A stretch of 64,000 nt of DNA from Mesobacillus persicus (GTDB lineage Bacteria; Bacillota; Bacilli; Bacillales; Cytobacillaceae). Numbering within the stretch: position 1 is the first letter of the stretch; each line of letters opens with the position of its first letter. Below are positions 19,945 to 27,006 of the stretch, one piece after another. Location: the NCBI RefSeq assembly GCF_900109925.1, contig NZ_FOBW01000016.1, positions 28,920-92,919 of the forward strand, read 5' to 3'. Position numbers and translations under genes: made by a program. The notes under the pieces are model-generated. The model worked only from the letters and a program-made list of their open reading frames with translations. It had not been told where the DNA came from and did not search any database.

Positions 19945-20166
19945 TTAAGAGCTTTTTTTATGTTGATCATCCATTTTCACGAGCAAACCTTTTTTAATCC
20001 AGTATTGTAAATTTTCAGAAGGAAAAACGCCTCTACCATTGGAGTTATTCATTTGGATGACTACACTGTTTGGGGTCACTTCAAGAATAGTCAATGTCTC
20101 CGAATGGCTGAGGTTCGGCAAAAAACCACTTTTGATTTCAAACTGCATGTTCTTATCTAGATTCAA
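19945..20166 (-). CDS. Small hypothetical protein
   Basis: A 73-residue soluble protein that I do not recognise. It starts with TTG behind AGGGAGGG and ends at its own terminator, which supports it being a real gene. Hydrophobic/beta alternation (TLTILEVTPNSVVIQMNN) followed by a helix (SENLQYWIKKGLLVKMDD) suggests a compact alpha/beta fold. It sits between FadE and the ketone-body operon on the same strand. Confidence 0.65.
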   Translation of the reverse strand: MNLDKNMQFEIKSGFLPNLSHSETLTILEVTPNSVVIQMNNSNGRGVFPSENLQYWIKKGLLVKMDDQHKKSS

Positions 20167-20262
20167 CAGGAACCCTCCCTACTTTTCATCGATTACATTC
20201 ATTAAGGTTCCCACTTTTTCTATTTTTATCCATATACCAGTAAGTTATTGGAAGAGAAAATA

Positions 20263-20303
20263 GAAAATCCCTGGAAGGTGCCAGGCACCTTCCAGGGATT
20301 TTC
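20263..20303 (-). terminator. Terminator of fadE (20-bp GGTGCC-type palindrome)
   Basis: A perfect 20-bp inverted repeat with one base between the arms. The core is GGTGCC-A-GGCACC and the outer arm ends in ATTTTC. It lies 15 bases past the fadE stop and resembles the palindrome after cydB. Confidence 0.8.
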
Positions 20304-20317
20304 CATAAACGATTGTT

Positions 20318-22099
20318 TTAACATGTGTACTGCTTTGCTTCGTTTACCATTGCAGCTACTTCTCTAATTCGCTTTACTCTATTTTCAACGGAATATTTAG
20401 CTAATTCTCTTTTGATTAGTGATGCTATACCTAGAATGACTTGGTTCTCGGTTTCAAGGCCACCTATTAGTTCTTGGCTAAGTGCTTGAACTTTTAATAT
20501 ACTTTGTTCGACAACCATTTTCGCTAATAATTCCTTCGCTCTTTCTTTTTCCGTTCCATTTTTATTGATTTGCTTCACGGAACGTAACACTGCAGATTCT
20601 GCCGCAAATAGTTCGATTGCGATTTCTGATAGTTTCATTACCGTTTCTTGCTCGTTTTCAAGTGCAGTCCCGTATACTTCATAAACAGCACCGGCAGCGG
20701 CTAAGAAAGTATTCCGAATCGATGCAATGGCCTCTCGCTCTTTTGCCAATGGTCCATCTAGCTTTTCAGTAGCTCCAGCTTGAAGTTGTTTCACTGCATT
20801 TTCAATGGCCTCTTTCCCTGGTAGCTCCCCTTTAGCCGTTTTCTTAAAGAAATTCCCGGTAATTAGCAGACGATTAATTTCATTCGTCCCTTCAAAAATA
20901 CGATTGATTCTAGAATCGCGGTACGCCTGTTCAATCGGATATTCTTTAATGAATCCAGAGCCACCATGAAGCTGCAACGACTCATCGACTACCTGGTCTA
21001 ACGTTTCCGAACCATATACTTTACAGATGGCACATTCCATCGCATATTGCATAAGCCTTGAACCTACTAATCTTCTATCTTCACAATCATCGAGATCCCC
21101 TAATACATCTTCCAATAAGGATGCTACTCGATACTGGAGAGATTCTGCAGCATAGATGCGCGAAGCCATTTTAGCGACCTTTTCTTTACTAGCTCCAAAT
21201 TCCGCAATCGATTTGCCAAACTGCTCTCGCTCATTTGTATATTCAACAGCGAACTTTAAAGCTTCCTTTGCTCCACCCATACAAGCGGCTCCAAGATTAA
21301 ATCGTCCTAGATTCAATACATTTAAAGCAATGACATGGCCTTTACCAATATCACCTAGTACATTTTCTACGGGAACTAAACAATCTTCCATAATGACCGA
21401 CCTAGTGGACGATCCTTTAATCCCCATTTTCTTTTCTTCAGGTCCGAGCGATAAACCCGGAAAGTCCTTTTCTACAATAAATGCGGTAAACTTTTCCCCA
21501 TCAATCTTGGCGTAAACTATAAACGTGTCAGAGAAGACCGCATTTGTGATAAAAATTTTCGTTCCATTTAACACATAATGTGTACCCTCATTATTCAAAT
21601 AAGCCGTTGTTTTTGCGGCAAGTGCGTCAGATCCTGCCAAAGGTTCTGTTAAACAATAGGCTCCTAGAAATTCACCTGATGCTAGTTTCGGAAGGTATTT
21701 TTCCTTTTGCTCCTTTGTGCCAAAATAAGTGATTGGCAATGTAGCAATACAGGTATGGTTCGACTGGGCCACTCCATAACCACTCGTCCCACCACCGACA
21801 ATTTCACCGACAAGAATTTTACTGATCTTATCTAAACCTAAGCCACCATATTGCTCTGGAACACTATGAGCTAACAAACCGAGTGACCCGGCCTGACGCA
21901 GCAAGGCAACCACTCGCTCAAAATCTTGATCCTCAATGGCCTCACGATGTGGCTGTACTTCTTTCTCAACGAATTGTCTCGCTGTTTTCGCAATCATCTT
22001 ATGTTCATCGGTAAAATCCTCTGGGCAGAAGATAGCCTCCGGTTCTGCTTCAGATACTAAATAATGGCCACCTGCGATAATCCTTTTTGTTTTTTCCAT
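20318..22099 (-). CDS. fadE: Acyl-CoA dehydrogenase (FadE/YusJ-like, VLCAD-type)
   Basis: A 593-residue flavoprotein performing the first step of fatty acid beta-oxidation and giving electrons to ETF. The dehydrogenase core (residues about 30-410) includes CLTEPLAGSD, and RDSRINRIFEGTNEINRLLI, which carries the catalytic Glu. A further 180-residue C-terminal helical domain gives the length of B. subtilis FadE. It stands alone rather than in a fadNAE operon. A 24-bp palindrome about 130 bases upstream is a candidate operator. Confidence 0.9.
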   Translation of the reverse strand: MEKTKRIIAGGHYLVSEAEPEAIFCPEDFTDEHKMIAKTARQFVEKEVQPHREAIEDQDFERVVALLRQAGSLGLLAHSVPEQYGGLGLDKISKILVGEIVGGGTSGYGVAQSNHTCIATLPITYFGTKEQKEKYLPKLASGEFLGAYCLTEPLAGSDALAAKTTAYLNNEGTHYVLNGTKIFITNAVFSDTFIVYAKIDGEKFTAFIVEKDFPGLSLGPEEKKMGIKGSSTRSVIMEDCLVPVENVLGDIGKGHVIALNVLNLGRFNLGAACMGGAKEALKFAVEYTNEREQFGKSIAEFGASKEKVAKMASRIYAAESLQYRVASLLEDVLGDLDDCEDRRLVGSRLMQYAMECAICKVYGSETLDQVVDESLQLHGGSGFIKEYPIEQAYRDSRINRIFEGTNEINRLLITGNFFKKTAKGELPGKEAIENAVKQLQAGATEKLDGPLAKEREAIASIRNTFLAAAGAVYEVYGTALENEQETVMKLSEIAIELFAAESAVLRSVKQINKNGTEKERAKELLAKMVVEQSILKVQALSQELIGGLETENQVILGIASLIKRELAKYSVENRVKRIREVAAMVNEAKQYTC

Positions 22100-22470
22100 A
22101 AAAACCTACCCTTCATTAAATAGTAATAGATTCTCCTATGTAGCCCTGTTCTCTCTTTGTAAATAAAAGATGTTCGTTCTAAAAGAATCTTGTTCTCTTA
22201 ACAAATCTATGCGTTTTCTAGCTTGAACATTCATCTCATAGAATTCTATGAGATGCTTTGGTAATGCCTACTCTAAAAAGACAAGCGATGTACTCCTCTT
22301 TTTAATAATATCATATTATTCTGAATATTTAAATAAATAAGAAATAACAAGCATTCACTATCTATTATTAGAAAATACGAGAAAAACGGGCGTAAATACC
22401 ATTTAATGGAATTTGCACATTTTATACTGTGGTAATACACTTATTTAAAATAATCAATAAGGTGGTATAT
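22100..22470. promoter_or_regulatory. Divergent fadE/hydrolase intergenic region with a 24-bp perfect palindrome
   Basis: CATCTCATAGAA/TTCTATGAGATG is perfectly self-complementary at 22232-22255. A weaker inverted motif TTCTAAAAGAA lies near 22175. The palindrome does not match the known FadR consensus (TGAATGA-type). It lies between two divergent genes, so it could serve either. No other structure was seen. Confidence 0.5.
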
Positions 22471-23238
22471 ATGACAAAATCAAAAGTAAGCAAAGCAGGA
22501 ATGCCCTATTTGCATTTTGGTAATGGTGAGCCACTGGTGTTGATACACGGTCTTGGGGAAGTAAAAGAAGGTTGGATGAACCAGTTTGAATTAGGGGATG
22601 AATATGAATTAATCATTCCGGATTTGCGCGGACACGGAGAACATGAAACCGAGGATGAGATCACCATTCAAAATTTTGCTATGGATGTCATCGATCTTTT
22701 AAAAGAACACAAAATTGAAAGCGCTAACATTGCTGGTTTATCAATGGGTGGAGCTGTTGCACAGGAAATTTTCCGTCAGGCGCCTGAAATGTGTCGTTCC
22801 CTAATTCTTGCAAGTACATTTCATTATTTTCCCAAAAAACTTGCTCCTCTTTTCCTAGAAATGAGAAAAGGAAGATATTCCAGGCGTCAAAAGAAGCCTG
22901 CAGCTCAATTAGCCTTGTATTCATGGAACAGAAATGTCATTGAAGAATTTAAAGACCATTTCCAGCCATCTCAGAAGGCATTTCGAGAATCGTTAGAGTC
23001 TTGCTTGAAAGTGAATAATATCAATCTCCTTAAGAAAATAGATATACCCACGCTTGTGATCGGTGGTCAATATGACTCGGTGATTCCTGTTTGGATGCAG
23101 GTTTGGATGCACAAGCTGATTCCACATTCAGAGTTTGTAATTATGAGGGAAACAGGTCATGTTGCCAAACTAGAAGCAAAGGAGCGCTTCAATCAGCTCA
23201 TCCGTGATTTTTTAAATAAACAAAGTTGTTATAGCTAA
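22471..23238 (+). CDS. Alpha/beta hydrolase
   Basis: A 255-residue alpha/beta hydrolase with VLIHGLGEVKEGW (oxyanion), PDLRGHGEHE, nucleophile elbow GLSMGG and the C-terminal His in ETGHVAKLE; an Asp in GGQYDSVIP is the likely acid. The motif set is that of esterases and enol-lactonase-like enzymes; substrate unknown. The start at 22471 follows AAGGTGG; an upstream ATG at 22429 has no ribosome-binding site. The gene ends at a strong hairpin. Confidence 0.85.
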   Translation: MTKSKVSKAGMPYLHFGNGEPLVLIHGLGEVKEGWMNQFELGDEYELIIPDLRGHGEHETEDEITIQNFAMDVIDLLKEHKIESANIAGLSMGGAVAQEIFRQAPEMCRSLILASTFHYFPKKLAPLFLEMRKGRYSRRQKKPAAQLALYSWNRNVIEEFKDHFQPSQKAFRESLESCLKVNNINLLKKIDIPTLVIGGQYDSVIPVWMQVWMHKLIPHSEFVIMRETGHVAKLEAKERFNQLIRDFLNKQSCYS

Positions 23239-23263
23239 ATGACTGTTGGCTATAAAGTCAAAG

Positions 23264-23306
23264 AACCGGTCACTACAGTAAAGAACTATTAGTGACCGGT
23301 TTTATG
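23264..23306 (+). terminator. Terminator after the hydrolase gene
   Basis: AACCGGTCACTA pairs perfectly with TAGTGACCGGTT around a 14-base loop, followed by TTATG. Confidence 0.75.
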
Positions 23307-23506
23307 TAAGAGATCTTAGCTTGTACAGGGCTAATGCTTGCACTGCTGTGCAGCCGATGATAAAGTAACAGAATTAAAATCAGAAAAATCAAACACTAGC
23401 GCCCATAAATTTGTTATAATGGAAATATCCCCTAAAAAGGAATGTTTACCCCCATTCATGTAGACCCTTTAAATTTAAATATAATTCATTCCAAGGAGGT
23501 TCATCT

Positions 23507-24097
23507 ATGTATCAAATTAAAGAAAAAGAAAAACTCTTCATCTATACTGGTCCGGATGGTTCAGGAAGAAAAACCATTGCCAAGATGGTTGCCACTGCGT
23601 TCGATATGGAAACAGTCCTCTCTTACACGACCCGCTCCCCACGTCATTATGAACAAAATGGAGAAGACTACCATTTTGTGGACGTGGAGACCTTTAAGAA
23701 AATGCAAGAGCAGCAAGAATTTCTTGAAAGTGTCGAAATCGATGGGATTCATTACGGGTTACGTGAACAAGATATCGTCAAAGCGTTTGAGAGTCATAAC
23801 CTTGTCTATCTTACATTAAATCCCGAAGGAACCGAAAAATTAAAAAACATGTATGGCGACCGAGTGATGCGTTTCTTTGTATTTGCTGATCGTGAAACCG
23901 TAATTAACAGACAAAAAGCACGTGAAGACGGCGAAGAGGACATCAAACGCCATATGGCGCATTACGATGAAATTATGGCCTATAAAAACAATTGTGAATA
24001 CGCTTTTGAAAATTACGATTTGCCTCAGGTCTCTTTTCAAATCAGTGAAGTCATCGAAGCGTTTTTAGACAGAGATTTTATTGTAACCGATTATTAA
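23507..24097 (+). CDS. Guanylate kinase-like protein
   Basis: A 196-residue P-loop protein with GPDGSGRKT (15-23) and the GMP-binding segment TTRSPRHYEQNGEDYHFV of guanylate kinases, plus the YGLRE/lid region and RQKAREDGEED. The P-loop is unusual (GPDGSGRKT instead of GPSGVGKxT), and the distance from rpoZ/fmt-type genes suggests this is not the housekeeping gmk. It may be a divergent or regulatory paralogue. GGAGG precedes the ATG. Confidence 0.8.
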   Translation: MYQIKEKEKLFIYTGPDGSGRKTIAKMVATAFDMETVLSYTTRSPRHYEQNGEDYHFVDVETFKKMQEQQEFLESVEIDGIHYGLREQDIVKAFESHNLVYLTLNPEGTEKLKNMYGDRVMRFFVFADRETVINRQKAREDGEEDIKRHMAHYDEIMAYKNNCEYAFENYDLPQVSFQISEVIEAFLDRDFIVTDY

Positions 24098-24405
24098 TTT
24101 TCACTTTCTTTCGTGTAGGGGAACAATGTGATCCCCTTACACGATCATAGATACCCCTTATTTAGTTTAATAAACTACACAAAAGTCCCCTATTCTCCTC
24201 AAAATAGGCAAAACAGGAATATCGCGTTAGTATAGACCATGATCATTACCCAACTACTCCATATAATAATCATCCACTTAATTTTAATTTCGGTCCTAGA
24301 AGAATAGAAAGAATTTTTCACCCAGTACCAGGAGGTCATTTAAATGAAAGAAATAGGCTTCCTGCCTTTTCTGACAAGAAGCCTTTTTTAATAACCTTCG
24401 AATGT
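24098..24405. other. Intergenic region with an orphan coding-like stretch, an SD-ATG mini-ORF and a terminator
   Basis: Three things are visible. From about 24207 one plus-strand frame lacks a start codon but reads a Pro/Asn/His-rich peptide (DHDHYPTTPYNNHP, FGPRRIERIFHPVPGGH). An excellent AGGAGG at 24329-24334 precedes ATG 24344 of a 15-codon ORF (MKEIGFLPFLTRSLF, stop 24391). That mini-ORF is largely made of a terminator hairpin, AGGCTTC/GAAGCCT plus a T-run (about 24355-24389). The pattern suggests a decayed small gene, perhaps a spore protein. Confidence 0.35.
24355..24390 (+). terminator. Intrinsic terminator
   Basis: AGGCTTC...GAAGCCT stem with a run of six Ts on the plus strand. It may also act for the OsmC gene in the opposite direction. 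Confidence 0.7.
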
Positions 24406-24879
24406 TTATTTTAACTCCTCTATTTCCCAAGTATGTTCAAACTCTATGCAACCTTTAAGTGTTTGAGCTACCGGGCAACCACGTTCAAATACAGCTAATG
24501 CTCGTTCTGCGGCATCCGTCTTTCCTGCTGGAACTTTAATATAGTAATGGCAACTAATACGAGTGATCTTTAAAACTCCTTCAGGTGCTTCTATTGTTCC
24601 TTGAACATCCGCACTTACTTTGTCAGGTGAGGTTGGAATTTTACGCGCCTCCAGCGCGCCAGAAAGGGTACCAACCAGTCAGCCACCGGCTGCAGCAACT
24701 ATATGGTCTAAAGTCGATGGATACTCGACCTCAGGCTCCACCCCGTAAAACTGTTTAACTCCCCCATGGACACCAAACAAAACGGGTTCCTCAAACTTAC
24801 CGATATAGGCTTTTCTTATTTTATTCGGTGTATCCTCTTGGATAACCTTAATTTTCGTCAACTCTATCGGTTCACTCAA
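24406..24879 (-). CDS. OsmC/Ohr-family peroxiredoxin, probable selenoprotein (in-frame UGA = Sec67)
   Basis: An OsmC-family thiol peroxidase with TGA at 24679-24681 exactly where the family has its first catalytic cysteine (VAAAAGGC-L-x-GT; here AAAGG-U-LVGTLSGALEAR). The same frame continues about 90 residues with clear family sequence, including the second redox cysteine (FERGCPV, Cys135), to TAA at 24406. Read through, it is 157 residues, normal length. A SECIS-like hairpin starts 20 bases after the UGA. TTG at 24879 follows AGAGGTGG; GTG at 24888 is an alternative. A Cys-to-stop mutation is the competing explanation. No sel genes are in this window. Confidence 0.75.
24643..24660 (-). promoter_or_regulatory. 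Candidate bacterial SECIS element of the OsmC gene
   Basis: On the minus strand, GCGCGC pairs with GCGCGT (five G-C pairs plus a closing G-U), leaving a five-base loop UGGAG. The stem begins 20 bases and the loop 26 bases after the UGA, within the 16-37 base window known for bacterial SECIS elements, with G at the second loop position as required. Codons here also encode conserved residues (LSGALEAR), so part of the sequence is constrained by protein. Confidence 0.6.
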
Positions 24880-25069
24880 TCTTTCCACCTCTTTCTAATG
24901 GGTCATTAACTAATTATTCTAACAATATCAAATCCAGATAAGATAGTAAACGAAAACATTACATACTTATATATAATAGAGAACGGATCCAAAATACGAA
25001 TGCCATATGCCTAGCATTAGTCGACTTTAGGCATATGGCAGCTACATTTAAAATTATTCCTTATTAGTC

Positions 25070-26878
25070 TTAATACTCTACCTTCTGAATGCGATCATCA
25101 ATACTATAGGAGAATGGTTGTGGTTGATTGCTAATAAAATCAACTAGTGCATCTAGATCAACAGGACCTATTTCTTTATTTTGTGCTTTCGTAAATACTG
25201 TAAAGCCGTCTCCTCCACCTGCTAGGAAGGAATTTGCGGTGACTGTGTAGGTTTGATTTGAATCCATTTCGGATCCATCTGGCAACTGAATGCTCACGAT
25301 TCTCTGTCCGGATGGTTGTCTTCCATCCCATGTATAAGTAAAACCAGATATTTGTAACATCGTGGTGTTGGTTCCCCACTGTTGATTTAAGACATCACGA
25401 ATTTGCTGTCCGGTCATTGTCATTTTTACAAGGTCATTATTGAACGGTTGGACCGTATAGACCTCGCCCCAAGTGATATCCCCTTCATCAATATCTGCTC
25501 GAATTCCACCTGGATTCATAAGAGCAATATCGGTTTTCATCGCTTGCCTCTGGGCATCAGCAACCAAATTCCCCATGACCGACTCTCCGTTATCATTCCG
25601 TAATGCTGTTAAATGAGTGGCAGCTGAACCTACGACACGGTTTACAATTGGCTCGACAGCCGCTTCATAATTGGTCAGCAGGTCGGATATTTCCGGGTCT
25701 GGTTCCATTCCCCCTTGAAAAGTAGTGATGATTTCTGCTCTTTTTGTGACAATATCCTTCGTTTTGGGATCAATTTCAATATCGACATCAGAAAAGGCTG
25801 TCCCGTATGAATAAGATTGGACTAATAGCTTATTATCAACCATTGAATTCATATAGGCATGATTATGGGCACCGTAGATAATATCAACCTCATCATCGAC
25901 ACCGTTTGCAATATCCACTAATTCTCCTGATGGGTTGTCTCCATTCACACTAGAGGAACCTGGATTATGAGCCAGAACAATAATCGACCTTACCCCCTGT
26001 TCTTTTAGTTCGGGAATATAACGATTGATTGCTTCCACTTCGTCAGTAAACTTAAGGCCGGCGACCCCACTCGGAACCACGATTGATGGAGTTTCTGAAT
26101 ATACAACGCCAATAAAGGCAATCGGCATGCCATTTACTTTGATGACTTTATAGGGAGGAAGCACTGGATTGCCCGTGTTTTCATCCACTACATTGGCAAC
26201 TACCCAAGGAAATTCCGAACCCGCAAAATCTCCTGTCTGCTCATGTGTTCCCCCTTGAATCAACCGTTGCAGTTCATTTCTTCCTTCATCAAACTCATGG
26301 TTTCCTACAGTCCCAATATCAAAATTCAATTTGTTAAGGATACGAATGGTCGGTTCATCCTGGAGAAGAGCCGAGACGGGTGGACTTGCTCCTACCATAT
26401 CTCCTGTATGAATAAGAAGGGTATTTTTTTCGTTCTCTGCTTGTCTTTGCTTTAAATACGCAGCTAAATAATCTACCCTACCTGCGGGTTTCCCTCCTAC
26501 TCTTCGCGTTACATTTAATTGACCATGTAAATCATTAATGGCTAAAAGTTGAATTTGTTTATACCGATTATTGGCGGCAGGTGGTTTTTCTTTTTTCTGT
26601 TTGGTTTCGGGGCGATTGGAGATATGCCCATGATATTCCTCAGAAGACCCCTCAAGCCCGGCAGCATTTTGTTTTAGAATGCTAATGTTTTCATTTTGGT
26701 TTTGCGTAGTGTCATCTTGCTGTACATTGACTTGGTTTTTGTCTAGAGACATTTGCCCCAGCCTATGATTGTTATTGTTTACATCTCTTTGATCAGTAGC
26801 TTCTTGGTTACCAGCACAACCAATTAAACAAATCATGGTGACGCTACAAAGAAACACACGATACATCCACTTCATCAT
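25070..26878 (-). CDS. Lipid-anchored 5'-nucleotidase / metallophosphoesterase (UshA/YfkN-like)
   Basis: A 602-residue surface phosphatase that would release phosphate from nucleotides outside the cell. It has a signal peptide with lipobox LIGC (Cys21), a low-complexity Asn/Gln-rich linker to about residue 100, then the metallophosphatase domain with AINDLHGQ, HTGDMVG, VGNHEFDEG, LAHNPG and YGAHNHAY, and the C-terminal 5'-nucleotidase substrate domain (GNLVADAQRQA, MNPGGIRADI, TVTANSFLAGGGDGFTVF). The start follows AAGGAGG. Confidence 0.9.
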   Translation of the reverse strand: MMKWMYRVFLCSVTMICLIGCAGNQEATDQRDVNNNNHRLGQMSLDKNQVNVQQDDTTQNQNENISILKQNAAGLEGSSEEYHGHISNRPETKQKKEKPPAANNRYKQIQLLAINDLHGQLNVTRRVGGKPAGRVDYLAAYLKQRQAENEKNTLLIHTGDMVGASPPVSALLQDEPTIRILNKLNFDIGTVGNHEFDEGRNELQRLIQGGTHEQTGDFAGSEFPWVVANVVDENTGNPVLPPYKVIKVNGMPIAFIGVVYSETPSIVVPSGVAGLKFTDEVEAINRYIPELKEQGVRSIIVLAHNPGSSSVNGDNPSGELVDIANGVDDEVDIIYGAHNHAYMNSMVDNKLLVQSYSYGTAFSDVDIEIDPKTKDIVTKRAEIITTFQGGMEPDPEISDLLTNYEAAVEPIVNRVVGSAATHLTALRNDNGESVMGNLVADAQRQAMKTDIALMNPGGIRADIDEGDITWGEVYTVQPFNNDLVKMTMTGQQIRDVLNQQWGTNTTMLQISGFTYTWDGRQPSGQRIVSIQLPDGSEMDSNQTYTVTANSFLAGGGDGFTVFTKAQNKEIGPVDLDALVDFISNQPQPFSYSIDDRIQKVEY

Positions 26879-26951
26879 CCAAATCCTCCTTTGTTTTCAC
26901 AAATTACAGCCTTTGGTATTTTTTGCTTAGTGGATGAATCTATGCAAAAAA

Positions 26952-26978
26952 GCACCATCCAGAAAACTGGATGGTGCC
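26952..26978 (-). terminator. Terminator of the FdhF/YdeP-like gene (GGTGCC-type palindrome)
   Basis: On the minus strand GCACCATCCAG pairs with CTGGATGGTGC around four bases, followed by a run of six Ts. It is another member of the dispersed palindrome family. Confidence 0.85.
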
Positions 26979-27006
26979 TGTCACCTTACATATTTTCCCT
27001 CATCTT

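Noticed and set aside
24679..24681. OsmC TGA as a simple nonsense mutation
   Set aside because: Kept as the competing hypothesis. The intact downstream frame, placement at the catalytic residue and SECIS-like hairpin make selenocysteine the better reading.
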